A DNA stretch of 64,000 bases. Origin: Phytophthora hibernalis (lineage: Eukaryota; Oomycota; Peronosporomycetes; Peronosporales; Peronosporaceae). Position numbers and translations under genes: made by a program. This document shows positions 54,980 through 64,000 of this stretch, piece after piece. Below the pieces are notes generated by a model. It worked only from the letters and a program-made list of their open reading frames with translations, was not told the origin of the DNA and did no database searches. The DNA is taken from NCBI GenBank assembly GCA_012656075.1, contig JAAKBF010000390.1, positions 806,001 through 870,000 of the forward strand, written 5' to 3'. The stretch's first letter is position 1. The number at the start of each line of letters is the position of its first letter.

Positions 54980-57902
54980 TCACACTTCCTCCCGTAGAAG
55001 GGCCGTTGCTCGAGTGGCAGGAAGAGTGTCGATATAGTGTCGAATGAGTTCCGTGACTTGAGTCAGATTGGTCAGCGGTTCCCATGACGAATCCAGCGAC
55101 GTGTCGAGCCACTTAACCTTGAAGTGACGAACACCTTTAATTCGCCGGTGGTTCAAGATAGAATGCACCAGGTGTCCTTCTGAGCCGTCCGCCGTCAATA
55201 CAGATCGCAGACGGGCTATCCGAGAGGGATCATCGTCGCGGTGATAGGGTCGTAGCCTCGACACGTGATACTGAGGATGGAGTCGAAGTCCAGGTGGTAG
55301 AGCAAGCTTATAGGTGTCGGGGCTGGTCAATTCGATAATCTTGTATGGACCGATGAACCGCGGGACAAATTTCCTCTTGCCGTCCGTACCCAAGTGAGCT
55401 AAGTCGAGGTTCTTAGTATTCAGTAACACTTGTTCCCCAACTTGGAATGAGAGTTGCGGTCTGTTGCGGTCGTAGGCAGCATGCCATCGGTCCTGCGCGG
55501 CCGCCATAGCATCTTGGGCCTCAGCCAGAATTGCTTGTTGATGCGTTACGAATTTGGTTGCACGAGACCGGCGAGCCGTCGAGATCACCTGATCTATCAC
55601 TGAGCGTGGCTGGTATCCCAAGTCAGCGACGAAAGGAGCCATACCCGTTGAACTGTGCACACGGGAGTTCTAAGCGAATTCACCAAGAGGTAGGAGCGAG
55701 TCCCAGTCGTCCTGATGTGGTGAAATGAAGTGTCGAATGTACTCGTTCACGAACTTAATCGTGACCTCGGATTGCCCATCAGTAGATGGACGAAATGCAG
55801 TGGTTAACTGCAGTCGGGTCCCTTGCAGTTGCATGATCTGCTTCCAGATCTTCGACGTGAATTTCGTATCACGGTCAGATACGATTGTGCGGGGCAGCCC
55901 ATGTAAACGCTGGTAGAAGTAAAAATCGTGCCGTATCTGCTGCCGTTGCATCCGTCTGAGTCGCGATGAAATGGCCACGCTTAGTGAGTCGATCTACGAT
56001 AGCGACAACAGCGTCGTGTCCGGAAGCGGTGAGGGGCTGGGTCATGAAGTCCATGCTAATGTCCGTCCATCGTTTGTCCGGTATCTCCAACATATGAAGA
56101 AGCCCAGCAGGCTTTCCACGCACGTATTTGTTGAGCTGACAAAGCTCGCAAGACGAAACATACTGCTGCACGACGCGGCCATTCCTCTCCAGTAGTATTT
56201 CTCCAATAGTAACAAGAGAGTTTTCGCTTGTCCGGGATGTCCTCGCGCAGGGACATCATGCTCCTCGTACAGAATTGAATTTCGTAGCTCGGTGACGTCT
56301 GGGATACACAATCGACGAGGAGTATCTGGACGCACCTGAAAGTAAAGCAGACCATCCTCGGTCGCGAACGACGAAGTCGCGTCGACCCGCGATCGTTTTC
56401 ATCAGACAAATCCTTCATAATGAGCCCGAAGATTGGGTCCATCGCGTAGCTGCGTCGGCATTTTGCGATAATATCGATCAGTGGGGACGTCTGCTGCGCA
56501 AAAAGACTGCCTTCGTCTGGAACTGAAGCGTGGCGGGTGAGCTGCTGGAGCAATTCAGACAGACTGATTGAGCGGCTTGTGCCATCAAACCAGTCAGAAC
56601 GACGCGATATGCTGTCTGCGAGCACATTGGTGCTGCCGGCGACCCACTTGAAGCGAGGTTGGAACAACACAAGCTCATTTAGCCAACGAGCAAGTCTTTG
56701 AGACCACGTCTGCTGTTGCAGCAGGCTCTCAATGGTTCGATGATCGGTATTCAGGTAAAAGGTTTAAATTTTCCACAGACGCATGGCATGAAGTGCCGCG
56801 AGTAATTCCTTTTCGCGAGTTGGGTAGATCAATTCTGCTCGTGACAGCTTTCGACCGCCATACGCAATATTGCGCTCTTGGCCCTTGTCGTCGTACTGGA
56901 AAAGATATCCACCGACGGCGAAATCCGAAGCATCGACGCTGACATGAAATGGTTTATCGAAATCAGCATGTGCCAGTGTAGGCGTTGACGACAGCTTTTC
57001 CTTAAGCGCCTCAAATGCAGCCTCTTGCTGCTTGGTCATGGAAATCTGGTCCTTTGGTCGCTTGTTCTTGATCGCTTCGGTCAGGAGAGCGACGTTCTCA
57101 GCAAAACCAGCGCAGAACTTGCTAACGTAGACGCACGTGCCAATAAAGGACTGCAAATCTCGCTTGGTCTTGGGCATGGGCCAGTCTCTGATTGCCGATG
57201 CCTTGGACGGGTCAATGCGAACGCCGTCGACTCCCACGAAATCGCCCAGCATGTAATTTCGCGCGAACAAAATACGCACTTCTCGATCTTAACGTACAAC
57301 TGCTGCTCAGCGCATCGAGTCAGCACTTTCCTCAAAGCGTTCAAATGCTCTTCCATAGAGTCGGATGAGGTAAAAATGAATAAGTCGTCGAAGTAGGTGC
57401 GGCAGAAACCGTTGTAGTCCTTGAAAACAGATTGTACGAGCCTGTTGAAGCAGGAAGAGCTGCTCAAAATGCCCATAGGAGTTACCCAGTACTCAAACAG
57501 CCCATCAGGTGTGGAGAACGCCGTGTAAGGGATAGAGTCCTCCTTTAACTTCACCTGGAAGAAACCCCATAGCAAATCCAAAGTCGAAAACATGCGCCCA
57601 CGTCACATTGCCCGGAGTATCTCGTCCTTCCGTGGTATCGGGTTCGCTGGTACGCGGATCTTCGCGTTCAGGCCTCTGAAATCGTGGACTATTCGCCATT
57701 CAGCACTCGGCTTCCGTACGCAAAAAGTTGGTGCGCAATATGGTGAATTGGACGGCCGGATCAACTTAGCCTTGAGCATCTCTCGCGTCCACTGAAGAAT
57801 TGCGTCGCGCTGCTCTCTGGAAAACGGGAACTGCTTCCGGTGGACATGTGTTGAGTCTGAAACGTCGATACTGGCATCCATGTTGTACTGCCGAGTTATC
57901 AC
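54980..57902 (-). mobile_element. Gypsy (Ty3-type, chromodomain) pol remnant
   Basis: On the minus strand in order: RT N-terminal part (57902-57603, with LIRPSNSPYCAPTFCVRKP and EWRIVHDFRGLNA), RT palm (57593-57081, with FSTLDLLWGFFQVKL and the catalytic YFDDLFIFT), and RNase H (57279-56764, VDASDFAVGGYLFQ). Then the integrase zinc-binding and core pieces (56171-55670; CELCQLNK, DRDTKFTSKIW, STDGQSEVTIKFVNEYI) and the integrase C-terminus (55660-54980). The last carries a chromodomain-like end: VHSILNHRRIKGVRHFKVKW followed by SWEPLTNL. The order RT-RH-INT-chromodomain places it among chromoviruses. The segments are out of frame with each other. Gag, protease and LTRs are not seen; the 5' side ends at about 57.9 kb against a plus-strand recombinase fragment. 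Confidence 0.88.
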
Positions 57903-57939
57903 CGTCTCTCGCTATCACGTTCTCTAACTTAAGCTCTGG

Positions 57940-58990
57940 ATGATCACAGATTCAAGTCGCGCAATTTCTCGAATCTCTGGGGCGCTACCGCGAGCGGGGC
58001 CTCTAGCTCAATTTTCCAGAAAGCATTATCCATGCGCCTGGAGGCAGTGGGCCACGTGGTGTACCAAGATGCGCTTTAGTCCGTGGCTTATACCTACTGA
58101 CATCGACAAGAATGCAGAACAGTTGGGCGCGTTTGCTGTGTATCTATGGAAGTACGGCATGAACCGCCGACACATCGGCAACACCTACTCGGTATTATAC
58201 GCAAAGCTGTGCGATGTGCGCCGGTTCCATCGTAATACTGCGCGTGAACGCCAGCCACGCCATTCTGCTGCGTGGCATCCGCCGCTTCACGGACCCGGTG
58301 GTCAAGCAGCAGCCCATGACCGCTCGTCTTCTTCGTGCAATATTTACCCTTTTGGATTTAACACGGCCGCGCGACCCACTTTTATGGCGCGGGGTTCTCC
58401 TTGGATATTTCTTCCTCGAAATATCTATTCATCGCGAATCGAATCCGCAACTACATCTTGCGGTTCTCTGCTATTCAATTTTTTATGACAACGAGCAACT
58501 CGTGACTCCTAAGAGAGCCAAAATGGTAGCAATCACACTGATATGAGCGAAGAACAATCAATTCGGGTGAGAAGAAAAGAGATACCATTACAAGTCGATA
58601 TATACGCCATGTTAGAGCGGCGCGCTGGGTCCACAAGGCAGCAGAATACTTCGGCACGCGAGAAGACGAGCCTGCGCTGAAGATGCTACGTGGAGGTATT
58701 CCGTCCGATGACGTCTCGAAGGTGGTCAAGCAAGCGGCGCGGGCGTTGGACTCGAACCAGATCGGTTCTCTACCAGTTCGGTCCGCATTGGAGGCGCGAC
58801 AGCGCTGCTTAACTCCGGCGCAGATCGACTCGTCATCAAACTGTCTAACGCTTGTCTGCGAAGGGCTCGGTGTATGTGTGTCAACTGTGCTGAACATGTT
58901 TGTAGGATACATATCAAGGTGCAAGTCGCATCGGCCATTTCATCTTGGGGGTACCATAATTTTTCCCCACACCAAAAATTATGATCATTA
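57940..58990 (+). pseudogene. Tyrosine-recombinase fragment (DIRS or Crypton type)
   Basis: The N-terminal SAM-like domain is visible at 58040-58240 (WRQWATWCTKMRFSPWLIP, NAEQLGAFAVYLWKYGMNR). The core follows in other frames: LRGIRRFTDPVVKQQPMT, LLWRGVLLGYFFLEISIHRE (the first Arg region), DDVSKVVKQAARAL, and finally SSVRIGGATALLNSGADRLV at about 58775-58840, the R-I-G-G-A box with the second catalytic Arg. The C-terminal Tyr is not identified. No RT is adjacent on this strand, so a Crypton is as possible as a truncated DIRS-like element. There are several frame breaks. Confidence 0.7.
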
Positions 58991-59689
58991 CCTCAACGCG
59001 ACATCGCTGGAAAATGATAGAGCAGGTCGCTCGGTTCATGTAGAGATCACGGACTTGGAAGGCCAAGTGAGCGCTTCTCACTGATGAATAGGACGCAGCT
59101 GTATACATATTCTAGGCAAAATCAACGTTATGAACCGTAGTACTTCGCTGGATACAGTCGACAAGGCCGCGTCAGGGCAACTTCTGACAGCAAAAATATA
59201 AACCCCTATGTGCTTTGAGCGTCTAGGTAGTAGAGGCAAATGGGTACGACATTGAAGCCTGTGGACACTTTCGTTGCCCCCGCTAGGAGGGTTGAACAAA
59301 TAGAAACTCACTTGATCATTCGGCCCCTTGGTTATGTAGAGCAAAAAACAATCGTCGATACCAGTGAGATGTCCAGCACCGTAACCTATTTCTCCACCTT
59401 TGCTTCAAGATGAGGAGCCCACTTGCTGCAGCTTCCGCATCGCGCGTGGATTCCGGGCTAAGATACCCGCCAACTTACATCACGGACAACCACCGCCGCT
59501 TAACGTAACAGGACGTTGATGGAGGTAAACAATATTTATTGGGCGATCCCTGATTGCTCAGAGGCAGGTCAGGTCAATTTTTGTCAAGAACAGAAACAAT
59601 GCAGTTAGCCTGTCACATGATTTCGTGTACCAGTACTGCACTGGTGATATTTTATAAGCTTACATGTACAAACTACGTGTAGGGCGTCT
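58991..59689. other. No recognisable gene
   Basis: About 700 bp of sequence with short ORFs only. No motif, repeat or RNA gene seen. Confidence 0.45.
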
Positions 59690-60537
59690 GCGCCAGTGAG
59701 GTACTGCTGCTGCGAGTGCTTCAAGGTGCATACTCCACGGACAGTGAACAAGTGGCAAAGCAGGAGCTCGTCGCCAGCATGTCTCCGCACCGCGAGCACT
59801 TCACGCGCTTCTACCACAAGTACAATGTTGACAATACGCACGAGATCGACGGTGTGCTGGAGCGCAGCGCTTCAAAGGGCGCGAGGCGCAGCTGTTCTCG
59901 GCGCTCGTGAAGAATTACGGACCTGAATCTGCAGAGAGCGAGCAGCTCGACGGCGCTGACGAAGAAGAAGAAGAAGAAGAAGAAGAAGAAGAAGAAGAAG
60001 AGAGGAGGACTAAGAGTCAAACTTCAACCACCAGTGGCTGCTGGCCTTTGACCACACGTACAACCCCGAGAAGGTCGACAACGTGCCCTCGGTGCTGGCT
60101 AAGTACAAGGTCAATGAGTCCAAGCAATGAGGCCAAGCTCTTCGACGCATTGGTGAAGAAGTACGGACCGAAATCTTGTGACTCGGACGACGAGGAGGGA
60201 AAACAGGAAGAAGACGACAAACCCAAGTTTAACAGCGTCGTGTACTCCCCATCGACACGTTTCCGTCCGAGTACTGCGTGTACGGCCCCGTGTGCAACGA
60301 GGAGGCTGCCAAGCGGAAGGAGAACTACAAGGTGACCATATCCAAGAGTTCGCGCAAAGGCCGCGAGCGCCTCACTTTCGCTGTCCAAGACGGACCAGGG
60401 CCAGCAGCAGATCCAGCAGAAGGGCGACTGAGCCACGGAGCTGCAGGACGTGCTGCCGGAGATGCTCGGCGTGCACGAAGATCAGATCGTCGTTATCGAC
60501 GAACCCATCAAGCCCGCCAAGATCACCAAGAAGTAGT
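59690..60537 (+). pseudogene. Decayed gene with DENR/TMA22-like segment
   Basis: Plus-strand pieces in shifting frames look like a former protein gene. HFTRFYHKYNVDNTHEIDGV and AQLFSALVKNYGPESAESEQ are followed by a (GAA)n poly-Glu tract at about 59960-60003. A second copy of the same motif reads LAFDHTYNPEKVDNVPSVL and AKLFDALVKKYGPKSCDSDD. Then comes FPSEYCVYGP with NYKVTISKSSRKGRERLTF, and an end segment ELQDVLPEMLGVHEDQIVVI to a TAG at 60537. The FPxEYCxYGP box and the KVTI...K segment recall the translation factor DENR/TMA22, but no full SUI1 domain can be read and an in-frame stop lies in the last piece. The assignment is tentative. Confidence 0.35.
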
Positions 60538-61096
60538 TGTATGTAGGACCCACAGCGTCAAGATGCTAGCAACTCGCATTAATGTGTATTTGCTGGCCTT
60601 ACGGTACTTCCTTTTATTGTCAGATGTTTCTTTACCCCCAGTGCCAAATTGATATTCCCAGTCTAAGTCCACAAAAGTGTGGCCCACAAACGTTCTTTTC
60701 CGTGCAACATTTCCTAATGTTGTTTAGCTCAGGTTACTACCGAGGAATTGATCCGTTGGGGCTGTGGGATTCCCAGTTTAATTTGGGGCTTGTACCATAT
60801 ATTTTAGCGTGTGTATGTCAGGGTACCGGTATGTGGCTTGTTCATCATCGACGCTCAAGGTATGAGCTACCGATAGTGCTGCCATTGCCGGCTGCCTCGG
60901 TATGATCAGTGCCGATGACATCTCGTTTTGTGGGCAGGATACAGTAGCAAATAACTTTCAACCGCATCGGCGTCGCCGTCGTCATGAACGGCATGCGCGG
61001 CCACCCGTTCGTGCCGGCATCAACCTCGAGTTTGAGGAAGCTTTGGAAACCTGTCGCTGGCCTCATGGCCATCAAACTCAGCACAGCAAGTCCAAG
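60538..61096 (+). other. Unassigned; contains an ORF interrupted by a retroelement
   Basis: The ORF from 60902 (MISADDISFCGQDTVANNFQ) reads into the LTR at 61097. If the element and one copy of its 5-bp target duplication are ignored, the frame continues after 62347 as RMPRVVLLEHDPHVGECVKE and ends at about 62456. I do not recognise this protein, and the ORF could be fortuitous. Confidence 0.35.
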
Positions 61097-61297
61097 TGTA
61101 ATGAGTTTGGGGCTCGATGGCAAATTGCAAACTGATTGATTCATTTGAAGTCTAGCAGCTCGATGGCCGTGTGCAAGTTGTAGATTGAACTTGAACTTCA
61201 AGTTCAACTACAACCTACAAATCTACATTAATCCTAGCATGAATTTGATTGGTCGATATTCCGAGCTAGAATATAGCATGACGCAGGATGCGTCACA
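61097..61297 (-). repeat. 3' LTR of LTR-gag-LTR copy 2
   Basis: About 201 bp, roughly 93 percent identical by eye to 62143-62342. It contains a palindromic stretch, TTGAACTTGAACTTCAAGTTCAA, of which the core TTGAACTTCAAGTTCAA is an exact inverted repeat. Confidence 0.85.
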
Positions 61298-61318
61298 TGA
61301 CCTCCTTTTAAAAGAAGG

Positions 61319-62084
61319 TTACTGCTGGAGTTGCGGGCAGTTGGGTGCGATGTGACCCACTTCGCGGCATCGGTGGCAAGTAGCCGTCTTCTCCACTCCT
61401 CCCCGAGTGTGGCGAAACGGCCAGTGGCCAAACCATGATCAAAACGAAGGGCGAGCTCGATCGCCTCTTGTAGGGTAGCCGGGTGATGTTCACGGATATG
61501 ATTGTTGGTCGCTTGGAGGAGGCCTTGTTGGAAGTAGAACCTGAGTACCAGAGCCGAAATGGGTAGTTGGCACTGGACCAAAGGTTTTGGAATTCTCCAA
61601 TGTAGTCGTGAAGCGACCCTTTTTGTGTTAGCTTACACAGATTTTCACGAAGTTGAAACCCGTTGTCAGGCGGCAAGAAGCGCTTGCGCAGTGCGGCCTT
61701 GAACGTCTCCCACGTGCGGATGATATCGTTGTGCTCACACTCCATCACGAACTGCCGGTACCAGTTCATTGGCGTTGGAGGTAGGTGGCACGACACCATC
61801 GTGACAAAAGTGGGTGAGCTTTCTACCATAAGTGGGTGGTAGTCTGAGTAATATTGCTCAATCGAAAAGAACCAAAGTTCAAGGTCTTCGTCTATGGTGC
61901 CTTGGTACTTGGGCGGCTCGGCTCTTCGAGCAGCTCTCAGTTTCGTGAGTAGGGTTTCAAATCGGGCACTTTGGGCCGCTAGCTTCTCGTTAAATTGAGC
62001 CTGCATTTGAGCTTGTTGTTGGGACAAAAATTGCAGCATTTCGCCCAGATTTTGGGGCGTGGCTGGCTGGTCCATGTCTTGCAC
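61319..62084 (-). pseudogene. Gag of LTR-gag-LTR copy 2 (two frame breaks)
   Basis: Starts MQDMDQPATPQNLGEMLQFL with a Gln-rich helix. The gag core follows (ELWFFSIEQYYSDYHPL, MNWYRQFVMECEHND, TWETFKAALRKRFLPPDNGF, LHDYIGEFQNL). One missing base near 61580 leads to RFYFQQGLLQATNNHI and ATLQEAIELALRFDHGL. A further shift near 61380 leads to an intact CCHC zinc knuckle, CHRCREVGHIAPNC, and a TAA at 61319. The gag is therefore structurally complete apart from single-base breaks. Homologous, more decayed gag: 13418-14144. Confidence 0.8.
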
Positions 62085-62142
62085 GACGGCGGAGAAAGCT
62101 TGGGCGACGCGACGGCCTTGATGAGCACTACAAGTGCTACTA

Positions 62143-62342
62143 TGTAATGAGTTTGGGGCTCGATGGCAAATCGCAAACTGATTGATTCATTTTAAGTCAA
62201 GCAGCTCGATGCCGTGTGCAAGTTGTAGATTGAACTTGAACTTCAAGTTCAACTACAATCTACAAATCTACATTGATCCTAGAGTGAATTTGATTAGTCG
62301 ATATTCCGAGCTAGAGTTTAGCGTGACGCTGGATGCGTCACA
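62143..62342 (-). repeat. 5' LTR of LTR-gag-LTR copy 2
   Basis: Partner of 61097-61297, same orientation, next to the gag start on the minus strand. Confidence 0.85.
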
Positions 62343-62347
62343 CCAAG

Positions 62348-62682
62348 CGGATGCCGCGCGTCGTCTTGCTGGAGCATGACCCCCATGTGGGAGAATGTGT
62401 GAAGGAGAACAACGGCAGTTGGTTCTGTCGTGTTCTTGACTCGACTCGTCCCTGATTGAACTAGGCGTGGTCCGCCAACTTACTTGACTTTTGTATCCTC
62501 AAAATTAGGCCCGATTATAAGCGGGGGCTGTGCTCGTGTGCAGTTCTCAGGCAATCCCAAGCTTGCTGCGTGGGTCAACAGTGTTCGTGTTCTCAGTTCC
62601 TTCTGTGCTGAAGCTCTTAGGTTCTGAGCCCAAGGGCGTGAAGCTTAGAGAGCTAACCCTCTAGAGCTTCGCTGTCTCGCTA
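62348..62682 (+). other. Presumed LTR/leader of a Copia-like element
   Basis: Non-coding sequence between the target duplication of the gag-only element and a Copia-type gag. The left part to about 62456 may be the interrupted ORF described at 60.9 kb. The 5' LTR of the Copia element probably lies in the rest, but its partner is outside the window. Confidence 0.35.
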
Positions 62683-64000
62683 GTGATGGCGGGATCAAGT
62701 TCACCAGCGACATCGTCGTCATCGATGGTGTCAATGAGCAATGTGCCTATATTGAATTGGTCATCTGGACCTTTGACGACTTCACAGTTAACGAGCTCTA
62801 CTGCTGGATCTGGTACTGGTTCTGCAATTTCGTCTACTGCTGGAGCAACTATGACGGTGTGTTCTGGTATGCAGAGTGGCTTTGATTTTGCACGTTTGCC
62901 AAGTAGTGGAATATCGTCGTCGGTTGGTTCTATGGCTGGCTTTGGCTTTACTACCTCCATGCCGATGAGCTATGCAGCTCCCTTCCCTGGTGCGGTGGCT
63001 GGCATGCCGTTTGGATACGGATCTGGAGTACCAAGTGGAGTTACGCTGGTTCCTGGTTGTCCGAGTGCTCGCGGTGTTGGAGATGGATCGTTTCGGATCA
63101 AGGAGATTTCGAACAAGCCTCCGACCATGAAGGGCAGCTTTGACTTGTACGCTGTTCAGTTGAAGACCTTTCTGACTAGATTGGGACTGTGGGGGTTGTT
63201 GGAGGGTCGCCCTCTTTGTGATGCTCAAACACAAGCTGCATTTGATGCTCGCGATAATGCTGCTCGGGATGCAATACTGCGAGGTGCTCCTGAGTCAGAT
63301 GCAGAAATGATTTGTCACGAAGTGTCCGCCCAGGACATGTGGACCCGCTTCGAGGACAAGCAGACGAAGCGTGAGTATGCTAACTACATATTTGCACGTT
63401 AGCAGCTCTATGCCAACAAATATACTCGTGATGTGAATATGAGAGATTGGTTGAGGGAGATGGAATTACAGAAGCGTGAACTTCAGCACTTTGGAAAAGT
63501 GATCGGTGATGAAGAGTTCGCGGAGATTCTGTTGGGCAATGTTTCGCACACACATCGTGAGGTGGTGCGGCAGTTTTCACGGCATTATGCTGCGTTGGCT
63601 CTGCCAGGAGCACATCAGCTCGCGCCGACAGCTGCTCAAGTAATGAATGCGCTTCGCGCTGAGCAGGACCTGGATGAAAAGGTTGCTGAGGAATTACCTC
63701 GGGCTAGTATTGGTTCGACAAAGAAGGCCCCGCCAACCAGAATAAGCAAGGCAACACCAATTCCGGCTATGGCAATGCTGGGAAGGGCAAAAAGCAGCGA
63801 GGTCGGGGAGATACAAAGCGAAGAAGAAAACCCAAGATGGAAAATTCCGGTACATGTGACTCGAAGAACGATGGTTGCTGGAAATGTGGCGAGCATGGCC
63901 ATATTCGAGCTCACTGTCCAAATCTGAAGTCTGGTGATGGTTCACAAGGCCAGAAGCCATCCGCTGGCATGGAAGCCAAACGGTGGCAGAATAAGAGGAG
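62683..64000 (+). pseudogene. Copia-type gag, cut by window end (nonsense codon and frame breaks)
   Basis: The ORF from 62683 starts with a long Ser/Thr/Gly/Ala-rich segment (residues 1-135). It then has the Copia gag pattern: FRIKEISNKPPTMKGSFDLY, TFLTRLGLWGLLEGRP, ARDAILRGAPESDAEMI, SAQDMWTRFEDKQTKREY. A TAG at 63400-63402 interrupts it; the same frame goes on with QLYANKYTRDVNMRDWLREM and FAEILLGNVSHTHREVVRQF. After a frame change near 63790, a CCHC zinc knuckle CWKCGEHGHIRAHC lies at about 63870-63915. Protease, integrase and RT would follow beyond the window. It is inactive if the TAG is real. Confidence 0.8.

Larger units (their letters stand above)
61097..62342 (-). mobile_element. Short LTR-gag-LTR retroelement (TR-GAG-like), copy 2
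   Basis: Two direct repeats of about 200 bp (61097-61297 and 62143-62342) bound an 845-bp interior that holds only a gag gene. The element is flanked on both sides by CCAAG (61092-61096 and 62343-62347), a perfect 5-bp target duplication. On the minus strand the LTRs run TGTGACGC...CATTACA. AAAAGGAGGTCA, a polypurine tract, abuts the 3' LTR, and TAGTAGCACTTGTAG follows the 5' LTR, almost the same as in copy 1 at 13-14 kb. LTR sequences of the two copies differ, so they are separate families of one design. There is no room for protease, RT or integrase. Confidence 0.88.

Noticed and set aside
59811..60020. Minus-strand ORF with a poly-Phe start resembling a signal peptide
   Set aside because: The Phe run is the complement of the GAA repeat encoding poly-Glu; it is not a gene.
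1..64000. tRNA, rRNA, riboswitch and CRISPR features
   Set aside because: No cloverleaf with A and B boxes, no rRNA-like sequence and no regularly spaced repeats with unique spacers were seen; CRISPR arrays and riboswitches are not expected in this kind of genome.

Overview
The window reads as nuclear DNA of an oomycete, most probably Phytophthora or a close relative. The evidence is a secreted protein with an RxLR motif followed by an acidic DEEDR stretch, several bZIP factors with Cys in place of the usual Asn of the basic region, an axonemal dynein heavy chain (flagellate zoospores), short GT-AG introns (59-104 bp), and a mix of DIRS-like, Gypsy, Copia, gag-only LTR and Tc1/mariner-type elements.

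Layout. 1-14.9 kb is nested, decayed retroelement sequence: DIRS-like on the minus strand at 1.8-3.3 and 7.4-12.1 kb, a plus-strand Gypsy remnant at about 3.3-7.4 kb, and a small LTR-gag-LTR element at 13.2-14.5 kb. 14.9-40.9 kb is a gene-dense island: VPS25 (ESCRT-II), a three-gene array of lumazine-synthase-like and/or cysteine-module proteins, a secreted triple-repeat Cys protein, a coiled-coil protein, a Cu/Zn-SOD-like protein lacking most metal ligands, a roughly 15-kb dynein heavy chain, a C2HC zinc-finger protein and the splicing factor CWC22. 41.3-51.4 kb is a cluster of five bZIP copies (two near-identical, one truncated, one intact, one broken) interrupted by a Tc1/mariner-type transposon. 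52.2-52.6 kb holds an RxLR effector candidate. 53.4-64 kb returns to mobile DNA: unassigned coding remnants, a minus-strand Gypsy chromovirus pol, a tyrosine-recombinase fragment, a decayed DENR-like gene, a second LTR-gag-LTR element with a perfect 5-bp target duplication, and the start of a Copia gag that runs off the window.

The most unusual content is at 15.9-22.3 kb. A lumazine-synthase fold is fused to a tandem 21-residue, seven-cysteine metallothionein-like module. It is flanked by one paralogue carrying only the synthase domain and another carrying only the cysteine modules, and a SOD-fold protein that has lost most metal ligands lies nearby. None of the enzyme-like domains keeps the textbook active site intact, so a metal- or redox-related role is inference only.

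A technical point affects the whole annotation. About 17 reading-frame breaks in otherwise well-conserved ORFs (six in dynein) are all explained by a single missing base, often in a homopolymer run. This looks more like consensus error than genuine pseudogenes. Coordinates of such genes are given end to end, with the breaks noted.
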